Shown here in pieces: positions 10,813 to 20,567 of a stretch of DNA of 64,000 bases. Numbering within the stretch: position 1 is the first letter of the stretch; each line of letters begins with the position of its first letter. Both the position numbers and the translations under genes were made by a program. Source of the DNA: Pithys albifrons albifrons. Lineage: Eukaryota > Chordata > Aves > Passeriformes > Thamnophilidae. The stretch spans positions 14,194,561-14,258,560 of the forward strand of contig NC_092466.1 in assembly GCF_047495875.1 (NCBI RefSeq). Reading direction: 5' to 3'. Below the pieces are notes generated by a model, which was not told the origin of the DNA, ran no database searches, and saw only the letters and a list, made by a program, of their open reading frames with translations.

Positions 10813-13631
10813 AGGAGCTGAAGTACAGAAAGGTTCACCTCCAGGCTCAAGGGCAACTCCAGCAGTCAGGGGTCAGTGTGGTTCCGGTCACCCATGTGTG
10901 CCCTGCCTGGAGAACCTTGCCTTTGCTCTACGATTTACATTCAGCACACAAAACAAGTAGTGTCCCCAGCGAGTGGCAAAACTTCTGTAACTTTAAAAAA
11001 AAGGAAGAAGTTGGTGTGGCCAGTCTGCGCTAAATGACTAAATTTGGGCTTAGAGCGTGAACATGGCCACACTCAAGAATATCAGGACTACAGGGCTGGA
11101 TGTGTGCAGGGAACATCCCAGCATGGGGCCCAGGGCCTTGCTACAAGCCCCTAGTGGGATGCCGATTGCTTCCATGGGGTGGCCAATTTCCACTTTGGGG
11201 AATGCCAAAAGCACAGAGCCCCCAAGCCTGTGATCAATCCCTACCTGGATGACATGGCCGTGCACACCCACCCACCTCCTCTGCCCCCAGGGCTTTTGCA
11301 TCCCACCCGCTGCCACAGGAGGAATGGTGCAGGAGCCTGGTCACCAGCACCACAGAGTCCTTCCGCGCCCATCCTGCTCGCAGCATTGTCAACACATGCC
11401 GTGATTATGTAGGACCTACCACACACAGTGACAGCTTGGTCCCTCCCACCCTCACCACTCCTGCAGCAGAGGGTTTCCGGTGCCACACTTTCACTGCAGT
11501 TGGGCCCCAGGGAAAGGAACAAAGGAGCCATTTTCATCTCCAGCCTCGCTGGGAGTGGAGGGAGAGGGCAAGAGAAAAGACCTGTGTTTGCAAAACACAA
11601 CAATCGGCAGGAAATTTTCCTCTGGCTTTTTGAGGTTGGGTTTTTTCTCTCTCTCTTCCTCTTTTTAAAGAGGGCAGACACAGCACTAGGATAGTTTAAA
11701 AACAACCCAGCACTGGCCAGCCACATCTGCCATGTGCAGCCCCTTCTGGGCTGATGTTCCTCTCCTGCTGTCAGGGCTCTACGAGCCAAACAGAAAATGA
11801 TGCCATGTTCTTTCACTGAGGGAAAGGGAAAGGGTATTACCTTCACAGAAGACTAGAAATGATGTTTTTGAACTGGTGTGCTACTTATGATGATTTTATG
11901 GCTGTCAGAGATTTTAGGGAGAAACAGAACCATAGTAGAAATGAAGAGGTGGGGAAGCACAACACAGTACAGGTTCTCTGCCTGAGAGAGACAAGCCCAT
12001 GTGGGATCAGCTTTAAAACACATTTGCAACCTCAGGTCTATTCTCCATCTGAAATTTTGGACTCATGTCAAACACAAGGGTTTTTTTTTTAAAGAAAAGA
12101 GAACAAGCAGACGCTGCTCAACAATAAAAATTGAAAAAGATCTTGTAGGTCCCAGAGACCTAAATCCAGCTTTAAAATCTTGGGAGGTGAACCCCAGCAG
12201 CAAATGTGGATTTTGAGATGGTTTTGGATACAGTCTGGCTGCTGTGCAGGCCGGCATTTTTGATAGGGACAGATGCACAGAAAAGAATTCCTGGTTGGCC
12301 AATAATTCGAGGTGCCCTTGCAGCCTCACTCACAGGAAAAATTAAGGCACAATGTGTTCTCTCAGTGGAGGGAAGTTATGTAGAGAACCAAGTCCCTGGG
12401 AGGTGGAAGGGCTCTCTTCCTCACCTGGTTGTAATGGCACAGAGACTGAAGCCCAAGACTTCATACAGCAGAGCCACAAGGTGCAAGACCATGCCCTAGG
12501 CTAAGGGAAAATCAGACACACAGGTCTAAGGATTTCCTCTGGTCTGAAGCTTTTCTCCCCACTTCATATGCTGCTGCCCTGCCCTGGCCAGATACAACCT
12601 GGAAAAGCAGGAATTTGGATGCCTGCTTAGGATGAGGGAACAGTCATCAGGACAGATAAACAGCTGAGCAGCCCCAATCCCATGCCAACCTGTCAGCTAA
12701 CCCAGCATCCTGAGAAACATGCAGTCAGCCAAACATTTTCTGGTGGAGCATCTGAGAATGGCTCTCCTGAAGAGCTGGGGGGGACACTTGATGAAGGGAA
12801 GGGATGGTGGATGAGCAATACAGTTCATACATTGACCAGCCTGGAGGTTCTCGAGGAGGTAGTGGAGCAGGAGCTCCACTCCCACCCTGCACTACTCAGA
12901 ACACAAATGAGACTGATGCAGGCACAGTGCTCCTCATCATCTTTGACTCCACCTCAGACACAGCCAGGGCAGCCATTTGTAGATGTGAACACAGCGGGAT
13001 GTGCGTGGTTGGCTGCACCTGTGCAGGACCTCCGTGGGACCTGCCATGGAAATGAGGATTTGCTTGCAGGGACTCAGTGCTGTGCCCAGGGACTGATGAT
13101 TCCCACTTTGGTTTCCAGCTTCCCTGGACACACTTTAGCTCCCTTTGCAGAGCCTGAGATGTGTAAGGACTGCGCTGCCTTGAACAGGCCTGAGCTGTGA
13201 GTGCAGGAGGGGGGCTGCTCACCTGCTGCCCCACATGTCCCTCTCCCCAGCAATCTGCCCCCACAAGCCAAGCATCACTTTCAGCTGGTTTGTTGGTTTT
13301 TTTTACTATTTCTGCTGTTCACAGATGAAAATCAACACAACCCTCACTTCTTCCAAGACCATTTGATCACCGGACAGTGTAATTTCAAAAGCCATCCAAA
13401 AGCAACTGAATATTTGAAGAGCTTCAAAACATAATTTCAAATGTCTGTTGGCAAATTCACATGCAGTAAAACTAGTATATTACTGTCCTCAAAGACATTA
13501 GACACAGCAAGCAACACCTATCTAAGCCACTGAAAATATGGTCACAGCAGCTACAAGACAGACTGCTCCGCTCAGATCACATACCACATACTTTAAATAC
13601 TGAAATGATACATTCCTTGTCCTGTTTTTAA

Positions 13632-14110
13632 TCAGAAGTTGAGAAGGAGAGTAGTCCTGGCTTTTAGAACTTCTTCTGTTTCAGAATTGCTGGCACATGT
13701 TGGATTTTCAAGGCTCTTCATCTTTTGAAATACCTCAATTGACCTGCATTGCAAGATTTCACTGAAAGGAACAAAACCTGTACTTGCTGCTTCCAAACTG
13801 CCTTCATTTCCATCCAGGTCACTGTCTTTAGCCAACACAAGCCTCAGAGGTTTTTGTTCCATACAAACCTGCCTCAGACCTTCTACATGATCTAGAAAAA
13901 AATCAGTACCAGTGGACCTACCATCTCAGCAGGTTTGGGTTAGAAAAATACTGTGGCATTTATTAACACTGATGCATTTCCCTCTTCAAACTACTTGCTC
14001 ACTAAAATACAAAGGTGTCTTTTCCAGTTCCTTCACACAAAGGCATATCCTCTTGCCCCAAGATGAAAGCATCCAAACTTGACATCTCATTTACTTGCCA
14101 ATGAGTAAGC
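13632..14110 (-). pseudogene. Unidentified broken protein-like segment
   Basis: On the minus strand a 97-codon open frame runs from 13925 to the stop at 13632-13634. It contains acidic, serine-rich, low-tryptophan stretches such as LAKDSDLDGNEGS and NSETEEVLKAR, which look like a natural polypeptide. Just upstream a second open segment ending at 14002-14004, in a frame shifted by one, reads MSSLDAFILGQEDMPL. Two adjacent protein-like segments in neighbouring frames suggest a decayed coding sequence, for example an old retrocopy. I do not recognise the family, and chance open frames within a 3' UTR cannot be excluded. No poly-A tail or target duplication is evident. Confidence 0.2.
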
Positions 14111-14513
14111 CTTTGCCACGGTTGCAAACTTCATGTGAATGAGGGGAGGGGAGGTCCTGTGGGTGCTTAGCTCTTCATGATACTGCATAACCTGCAACTT
14201 TCTGAGATAACTTGCTGAGAGTCAGTGACACAACCTGGGAGCTTAAGGGCTGACTTTCACCAGCTTCTCTCTCATAGTTGGTCTACCAATAAGACACACA
14301 TTTCTATTTTAGCAGTTATTTGTCTAATATTTTTCCCCTTAACTAAATAGGAAGATTTCACTTCCTTCCCTTCAAGCCTTCCCCTCAATTGTTATCTGAC
14401 TACCAGCAAAGATCTGTGAGAAAGTGTCTCAAAAATAGAGATTTCTGGCATGCCACCTGTTCATAACTCAAATACACAGAACTATATATAAATGCATGAC
14501 ATGGAACAAAAAT

Positions 14514-14526
14514 ACACACACACACA
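14514..14526 (+). repeat. Short (AC)n repeat
   Basis: About six AC units occur in an AT-rich context. Confidence 0.8.
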
Positions 14527-15554
14527 AGGATGCTGGGTGGATTATCAAGATGCATTCAGCATGCTCCCTCTGAAGTCAATGAAAACCCAACCCAGAGTGT
14601 CTGATGAGAGTAAATATGGTGAGGAAAACATATGCATGAGAAAGGCAGAACTGGAGCACAAGCCAGATTGGAGGAGGTGTTTCCCTGCGTACTGCACCGC
14701 ATCCCTTGGAGAAGGCTCCAAGAGTTCATAGGGCAGGAGGTCCCAAGCTTTCCAGATGTGTGTCAGAGCTCAGAGAGGATCTGATGGACTTCTCTCTGCC
14801 CTGTGCTGATCTCTGCAGGAACAGCAACAATTGACCTTCCAAATGTCCCTTCTCCACTAAGAGGTGGATTTTAAGCTCCTTTTAATGAGAGCTAGCATCT
14901 GGAAACAAGGAAGAGCAGTCAGCATCGTGGCAACAGGCCAGCTCTGCTGCAAACACCCCCAGCAAGCTCACAGAAGAGCATCCATGGGCTACTGTTGGCG
15001 GACGGCTTTGGGACAAAATGGTGGTTGCTGTCCTTGCCTATTTCCCCACTGCCACAATCATCATTATCTTGTGGTGGGACACTTAGGAACATCGTTTTTG
15101 AAGCTGGACTGGTACATTTTCATGCCACTTTCTTACTCGTGCTGCTCCTTGCATATGCATCTACAGTGCAGACAGAATGCTTAGTGCTAACCAGGACAAT
15201 GACAATTGGCCAAGAGATCCCATGGATGAATGCAGCCTGCCTCAGCACAGAACTCACTCTGGCTGGCTCAAGCAGATATCTGAAAGTTTGTTCTTTCACA
15301 GCAGGATTTTAAGATGATCCTCTGAGTTCAGACAAAATGACAAACTCATTTACATGTAAATTGCCTTCCTAGCTGTGCAGAAAGGAAGGTTCTGCAAAGC
15401 AGTGTTGGACCCTGCATTTGGTCTGCCTTAAATTATAATATAAAAACAATTATAATAGTACAGATACTACTTTGTACACAAAGCACGCCCTCCCCTGCAA
15501 ACCCTGGCATGCTTCGGTAGGTCCAACAGCCCTCTAGTCAATAATCACCCTCTC

Positions 15555-15655
15555 TGCACAGAGAGACGTTGAGTGACTCGCCTGAGGCCACAGAGGAATT
15601 CTGTAGCAAGTCCAAGGAAAGCTTTGTGGCTCCTCGCTCTGCTTCTTGACCAATA
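15555..15655 (+). mobile_element. Ancient MIR-like SINE fragment
   Basis: CAGAGAGACGTTGAGTGACTCGCCTGAGGCCACAGAGG and the following GTAGCAAGTCC block match the MIR core pattern (AGAGAGGTTAAGTGACTTGCCCAAGGTCACACAG, then the GTCTGTGGCAGAGC block) allowing for many substitutions. It lies in the candidate 3' UTR of SUFU. The age and divergence make the exact ends uncertain. Confidence 0.55.
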
Positions 15656-17254
15656 TTAACCAACCTCAAATATATGCAAAAAACATCAAAGCTGACTGCC
15701 GGGAAGAAATTAAATGCGAAAACAAACAGAAAACCAACCCTGGGGTGCTGTGGGGCCTCCTGGACTTTGCTGTTTGATCAGGGGAGTTAAGTGTTAAAAG
15801 CTTTTGTTATACTTGTATTATGATCACACAGCAATTGCGCATAAACCGCCAAGTTATCTTGTAGGCAGAAAGGGGTGGAAGGGAAGCTGCACCTCCCCTG
15901 ACAAGGAGTGAAGAGTTGTCACCAAAAGACAATGGGCAGAGGAAGCCTGGGGAATATGCATCAGAAACAACCTGCAGAAGCAGCAGGGGGTAAAGCCTGC
16001 GGTGGTTTGCTGCAGCGTATCCACAGGGCCAGCAGCTCGATGCAGAGACACAACCTGGCACTGCAGAGACCGGCTCCTCTGCACACCACATTTTGCTCCA
16101 AGGAGGAAACCACAGGGATCTAGAGGATATTTTCAAACTGATTTTAGTGCTTTACAGTTGAAACCTATCTGAAAGGAGGAAGGTCAGCAACAAAAGCCAC
16201 CACAGCGAGGCTAGAGGGGAAAATGGAGCTGCATTAGGGCACAACCCTGCTGGAATAGGGAGAACAGTTGGCTTTACTGAGGTTGAGTCTCCTCTCTGCT
16301 ATGCCAGGATAGCGGAGATCTCCACTTCATATGCTTTCAAGCAGCCCCCTTGGATCCTGTAGAGCTGCTGAAGCTGTCCCTGTGAAATCCTTTCTAGCTT
16401 CTCAAATTCTGTACAATAGCAAGGAAAAAATACTTGACAGTATCTCTTTAAAGATAAACACACTGTAAACAGGAGATCTCCCCCACCCCGGTAGCTTTCT
16501 TCCTCCTGCTTGTGCAAAACCAGAGGTTGTGACCTTCCCTGGGGTTCAGGCACAAGGACAGGATGCATGAGAATAAAGTTGCCTCTGTTCGCAGTGATAC
16601 CATAGCTAATAGCACCAAGACCAACACTTAAAACATGCCTAATTTGAGGGCAGGGAGGATCTGGGTTTGTTTCTCTTGACTGAACTAGAAAGTTCATCTT
16701 TAAATCTGTTCAGCTTCAAGCATGTGAGCTTTTGGCCTCCTTTAAACAGGGGAAATACCATTCTGTTTCTGAAAAGAAAAAAAAATAGCACATGGAAGAA
16801 CAGTTCTGCAGTCAGTAAAAGTTTGGCTAACAAAAGGACTCCAGAGTCACGTAAAGAACATTTAATCCATGGATTATAGGCTCGCACCTGGCAGAAATGT
16901 ATGTGTAAATACAGGCGTGCAGAGCGTCTACACCCTGGGCTAAGGCAGAGGGGAGTTCTGCAGCTAGGAGAGAAAAAGGATTCTTACTACTAATTTTCAT
17001 AGTTAAATATTTCTCACTCGCACTCACACATACGCAGGCTGCTCCCATAGAGTTCAGCCTTGGGAAGGATAAAGGAAAGGGCTCAGTTCGGTCTGGGCTG
17101 GTGCTGAGTAGCTCCTCTTCTCTGTTTGCAGTGGTTGTGCAGCAAACTCTTTTTATTTGCAGGCAGAGTTTTTACTGCATTAATTATCCTGTGAGTCACT
17201 GGGTAATGGACAGTAACTTGGCTCTCCCAGTTGTTAGAAGAGTGTAATTCAGCT

Positions 17255-17344
17255 CTAATGCAGCGGGTTGTCGAACACAGCATCTGGCAAGATGGAAACT
17301 TTCAGTTTCTTTTCAGGCCAGCTGTACTCCTTTGGAAGTTTAAA
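17255..17344 (-). CDS. SUFU: SUFU exon 12: terminal coding exon, residues 456-484 plus stop
   Basis: SUFU binds GLI transcription factors in cytoplasm and nucleus and holds them inactive until Hedgehog signalling at the cilium releases them. This terminal exon opens after the acceptor TTACTGTCTTGCAG and encodes 29 residues starting FKLPKEYSWPEKKLK and ending FDNPLH, then TAG at 17255-17257. It forms the last strand region of the C-terminal SUFU_C domain, which closes with the N-terminal lobe on the GLI SYGHL motif. The length and phase 0 match the end of the 484-residue human protein. Compared with human as I remember it, V477 is A and S481 is N. The exon continues into the 3' UTR. Confidence 0.97.
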   Translation of the reverse strand, partial: FKLPKEYSWPEKKLKVSILPDAVFDNPLH

Positions 17345-20300
17345 CTGCAAGACAGTAAAGAGAACCAGTTAATGCATATTGCTGCAACCTGCACAGAAAA
17401 ACCCAAAATTGTTGCAAAGGCAGGCAGCCCCATGTTATTATTGTTTTTTAAAACGAGAGGCCACTAAGAAAACATTTCCCCATCAGTATGTTTTGGACAG
17501 CAGCGGACATTAGATAATGTGGCCTGCGCCTCAGCTGCCAAAGTAAAGTTCTGAGCTTTCAGCCCAAGTGGTGTTTATTTCATCAGATGAATTCTGGAGG
17601 GTTTCTGCCCCCACCACTATTTCCCCTTCCCAACCCCTCTGAAGATTTGCAGCCAGAAGTGTCTTCCCTCCTACCTAACCATGGTCCCTTGCCTTTCAAC
17701 CCACCCCGGCCCCCAGAGCCCACATTCCCTTTAAAAGGAGACTTAGGGCAGCTTTCAAATGCCTGCTCATTCAGTGTGGGATGTAGGTGAGCCAACACTG
17801 CTCTGCTGGGGGAGAAGCTTGCAAACGGTCACCACCTCCCGGAGGACAAACTGTGCTGCACTGGCTGGGGAGAGCCAGTGTGCCTGCACAGCATTTACAG
17901 AGGCTCCACAGAGCTGTACAACGCCTCGTGTTCACACAGCCACTCAGCTGCTCAGGCTGTTTTGCAAACACTGGTTGAACCACACAGAACTGAGATTTTT
18001 TGCTCCAGTCTGGTTTACACAGCACTGGCCCTTGGCAATGTTTCCCAAACAAGGCAAGTGTATTGGTCCTACTGTGATGCCACTCCAGGGCACTCCACCA
18101 TAGGCTAGAAAGTCACTCCTAAATCTCTGAACCCAAATACAACCATGCAGGGACAGAGCTCCAAGAGGCCTCACAACCCTTTTCACAACCACATGTGACC
18201 AGTGCCCATGAAGTCACACAGGTCTCTCAAATACAGCTCTGTAAGGTGGGTGGGATGTAAGGGGTGGAATCCCTTAGGCTATAAATTTGCCCCATCCACA
18301 GCTGAATGGCAACTGCTTCTGCATAGGCATTTCACACCATCCCAGCCTGAAGGTCCAGAACATGTGGGGGATAGCTCTGGAAGCCAGTTTGCAGGATCAT
18401 TTTGTTTTCAAAACTCTACTGCATCCATAGTGTTGCACTGTCTTGCACTGCAATATTCCCTGATACCCTGAGGGGACTCACAGGGAGGAATCACACTGGG
18501 ATCCAACACCATCAGTGACAATCTGACCTGGAGGTGGCTAAATCAGAATGGTTATGGATACAGTGGTCCTCTCCTAGGAGAGTCCTCGGACCAAGGCCAG
18601 CAGCACTATAAGCTTCCCAGGGGCTACATGAATTAGAGAGTTGGTACGAGGGGACAGCGACCTGCAAATCATCCGTCTTTATCCAACTGTCTGTCTTCCT
18701 GTAAACACCCTGTTTCTGAAGGACATTAACACAGGCTCAGTGGCAGGTTCCTGCTAAAGGACATCCCCTCCAGCCGCCTGCTCCACAGCAAGGGCAGCTC
18801 TGATACGAATTTGCTCCTGACCCTTCTCCTGACCTTGCTCCATTTGCAGCTGCCCATGAGGGTAACCTGCGGCAGCTGTCGATTGACCTTACTATGCTGG
18901 GCTGGTCGTTCAGGGTCTGACCCATGAGCAAGAGGCATGGCAAGAGGATTCTTCAGGATAGGGGCTACCATGAACTCCCACTCTTTATCCCCTAGGAAAC
19001 AGACAGCCCAAGTCCCATTTATGGTTGTTTTTGATAAAGTCAAGCTCTCTGTATAGCTTGCACCACGTAACCTAGTGACCCTGCACTGCCCAGGACATTT
19101 TTTTGACTTCACTAAGGCATGTGAAAAATATGCTAAAGATACTCAGACATATTATTTTGCTTAATTTCACTTAACACAGGTGGCTCTCTATGCAGCCAAG
19201 GAAAGACTTTAATGAACATCATCAGCAACAGTCAGGGCTGCTGAGGAATGCCTTCAGTTGGGCCAGCTTGGGATCCTGCAAGTTACAAATCCTCGGAGGA
19301 ATCTGGATGCTGAAAGATCACATTTCATGTCAAGTATTTTCCTTTTTATAAACAGCAGTGATTCCAAAGCAATCCTCTTGGAGAAGCTATCCTTTGCATT
19401 TGTTTGTTTTTCACTTTTTAATTTAGCAAAGTCACAGTAACTCGGAACTGAACACTCGGTCGCTGTGCCAGGAGCTGCCATGCTCGTTGCCTCTCAGTGG
19501 ACAGCGAAGGAACATGAGCCATCCAAAGCCTTAACTAAAAGGCCTTCAAACCAAAGTGCTCCTGGGTTTCCATGTCACTAGCAAAAATGAGCTTTGGATT
19601 AGGTTTAACTGGATAAAAGCTGGCCTGAAAGTCACTGCACAGCCAGCAGCGTGCTCTCTGCACTGACACAGGGAAGAACACCCTGGCATTAAGTCAACTC
19701 TGGATTAAACAATTAGAGCCCTGAGATTTTCCTAGGGGGAGGGGAGCAGGGCAAGGGATGGGAGGGCTGCTCTACAAGCCAAGGAAAGTTTCTTTAGAGT
19801 CTGCAGGGAGCTGTAAAAAATGGGATTAAAAATATTACATGTCATTTCTGCCACTGCTCTTTGAAGTCAAGCAGAATATTTATATGGCATGCATGGGAGA
19901 CGGGGTGTTAAATGTTCCCCAGGAAGAGATCACATGGCAGGGGGAAGTTTAGTACCATACAGCAAAGCTTTATAAAGCTCCCCTGGTTGCTGCTGCATCG
20001 CTTCCAGGCTGGTGATGGTCCCCTGCACGTGGTACAGGGGCAGCAGGTGAAGGCCAAATAGCAGATGTGAAAAAGCCCCTGTCTGTTTCCAAAGCCAAAA
20101 AAAGAGGCCCATACAACAGACTGTTCAGGAGTAAATGTGCTGCCACCACTTTCAGCCTTTCTGAAAGTGAAGAAGGTGGTATGCTTGGAGCTGTTGGCAA
20201 GGACACTATGGCCCTGCCACCTGGCCCTTTGATTCAGGGTGCTCAGATAGGACGTTGGAAAAGATGCTGGTGGAAAGGAAATGCAGAATCTCCCTTAAGA

Positions 20301-20498
20301 CCTATCCCTCTCCTGTATTTCTTGCAATCCCTTCTCTCAGTGCCTCAGTTCACAGGGATGTGAAGGTTTTAGCAACGCCTCAAGTCTATGGGGCAGGGCT
20401 GCAGCCTGCATGCTGAGGGGAGGATCAAAGGCAAATTGCAGCATGGGCTGAGCCCTCTGGGACAGTGCATGGAAGATACAGGAACAATGCATCCTTAC
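17345..20498 (-). other. SUFU: SUFU intron 11 (3.15 kb)
   Basis: The intron has a GTAAGG donor after exon 11 and a TTGCAG acceptor before exon 12. It contains no recognisable gene or clear transposable element. A minus-strand open frame of 128 codons at 18726-19112 has no family motif, and I treat it as chance. Confidence 0.9.
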
Positions 20499-20567
20499 TT
20501 CCTCTGGAGAATTCAGATCTTCTAAATCTTCCAGCATTCTCTCTACAAACTCTTCAGTCAATAGAAT
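20499..20567 (-). CDS. SUFU: SUFU exon 11: residues 433-455
   Basis: This short 69-base exon is in phase 0 on both sides. It encodes 23 residues, ILLTEEFVERMLEDLEDLNS then PEE, an acidic helix of the C-terminal SUFU_C domain. The acceptor is TATTTCCTTTGCAG and the donor is GAA|GTAAGG. Relative to human as I recall it, K442 is R and T451 is N, both conservative. The open frame continues past the donor for 53 codons to a stop at 20337-20339. Intron retention would therefore give a different C-terminus lacking the last 29 residues. Confidence 0.97.

Larger units (their letters stand above)
10436..17254 (-). other. SUFU: Probable SUFU 3' UTR and downstream flank
   Basis: This is the minus-strand sequence after the SUFU stop codon. 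It reaches a strong candidate 3' end, where the minus strand reads GTGCATTAAACGTATTTGC and the upstream 600 bases have the AU-rich, U-tract texture of a vertebrate 3' UTR. No other gene is known between SUFU and TRIM8 in human, and no coding exon of a second gene with these downstream sequences was found. A single 6.8 kb UTR is longer than the roughly 3 kb I recall for human SUFU. Alternative earlier ends are possible, with AATAAA on the minus strand at 17152-17157 and 13959-13964. Part of the interval could equally belong to an unannotated non-coding transcript. A CA repeat and an ancient MIR-like fragment lie inside it. Confidence 0.5.

Noticed and set aside
11241..11846. 201-codon minus-strand open frame downstream of SUFU
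   Set aside because: It has no domain, its composition is biased, and it lies inside the candidate 3' UTR. Chance is the likeliest cause.
18726..19112. 128-codon minus-strand frame in intron 11
   Set aside because: No motif, no splice context and no match to a known family that I can name.
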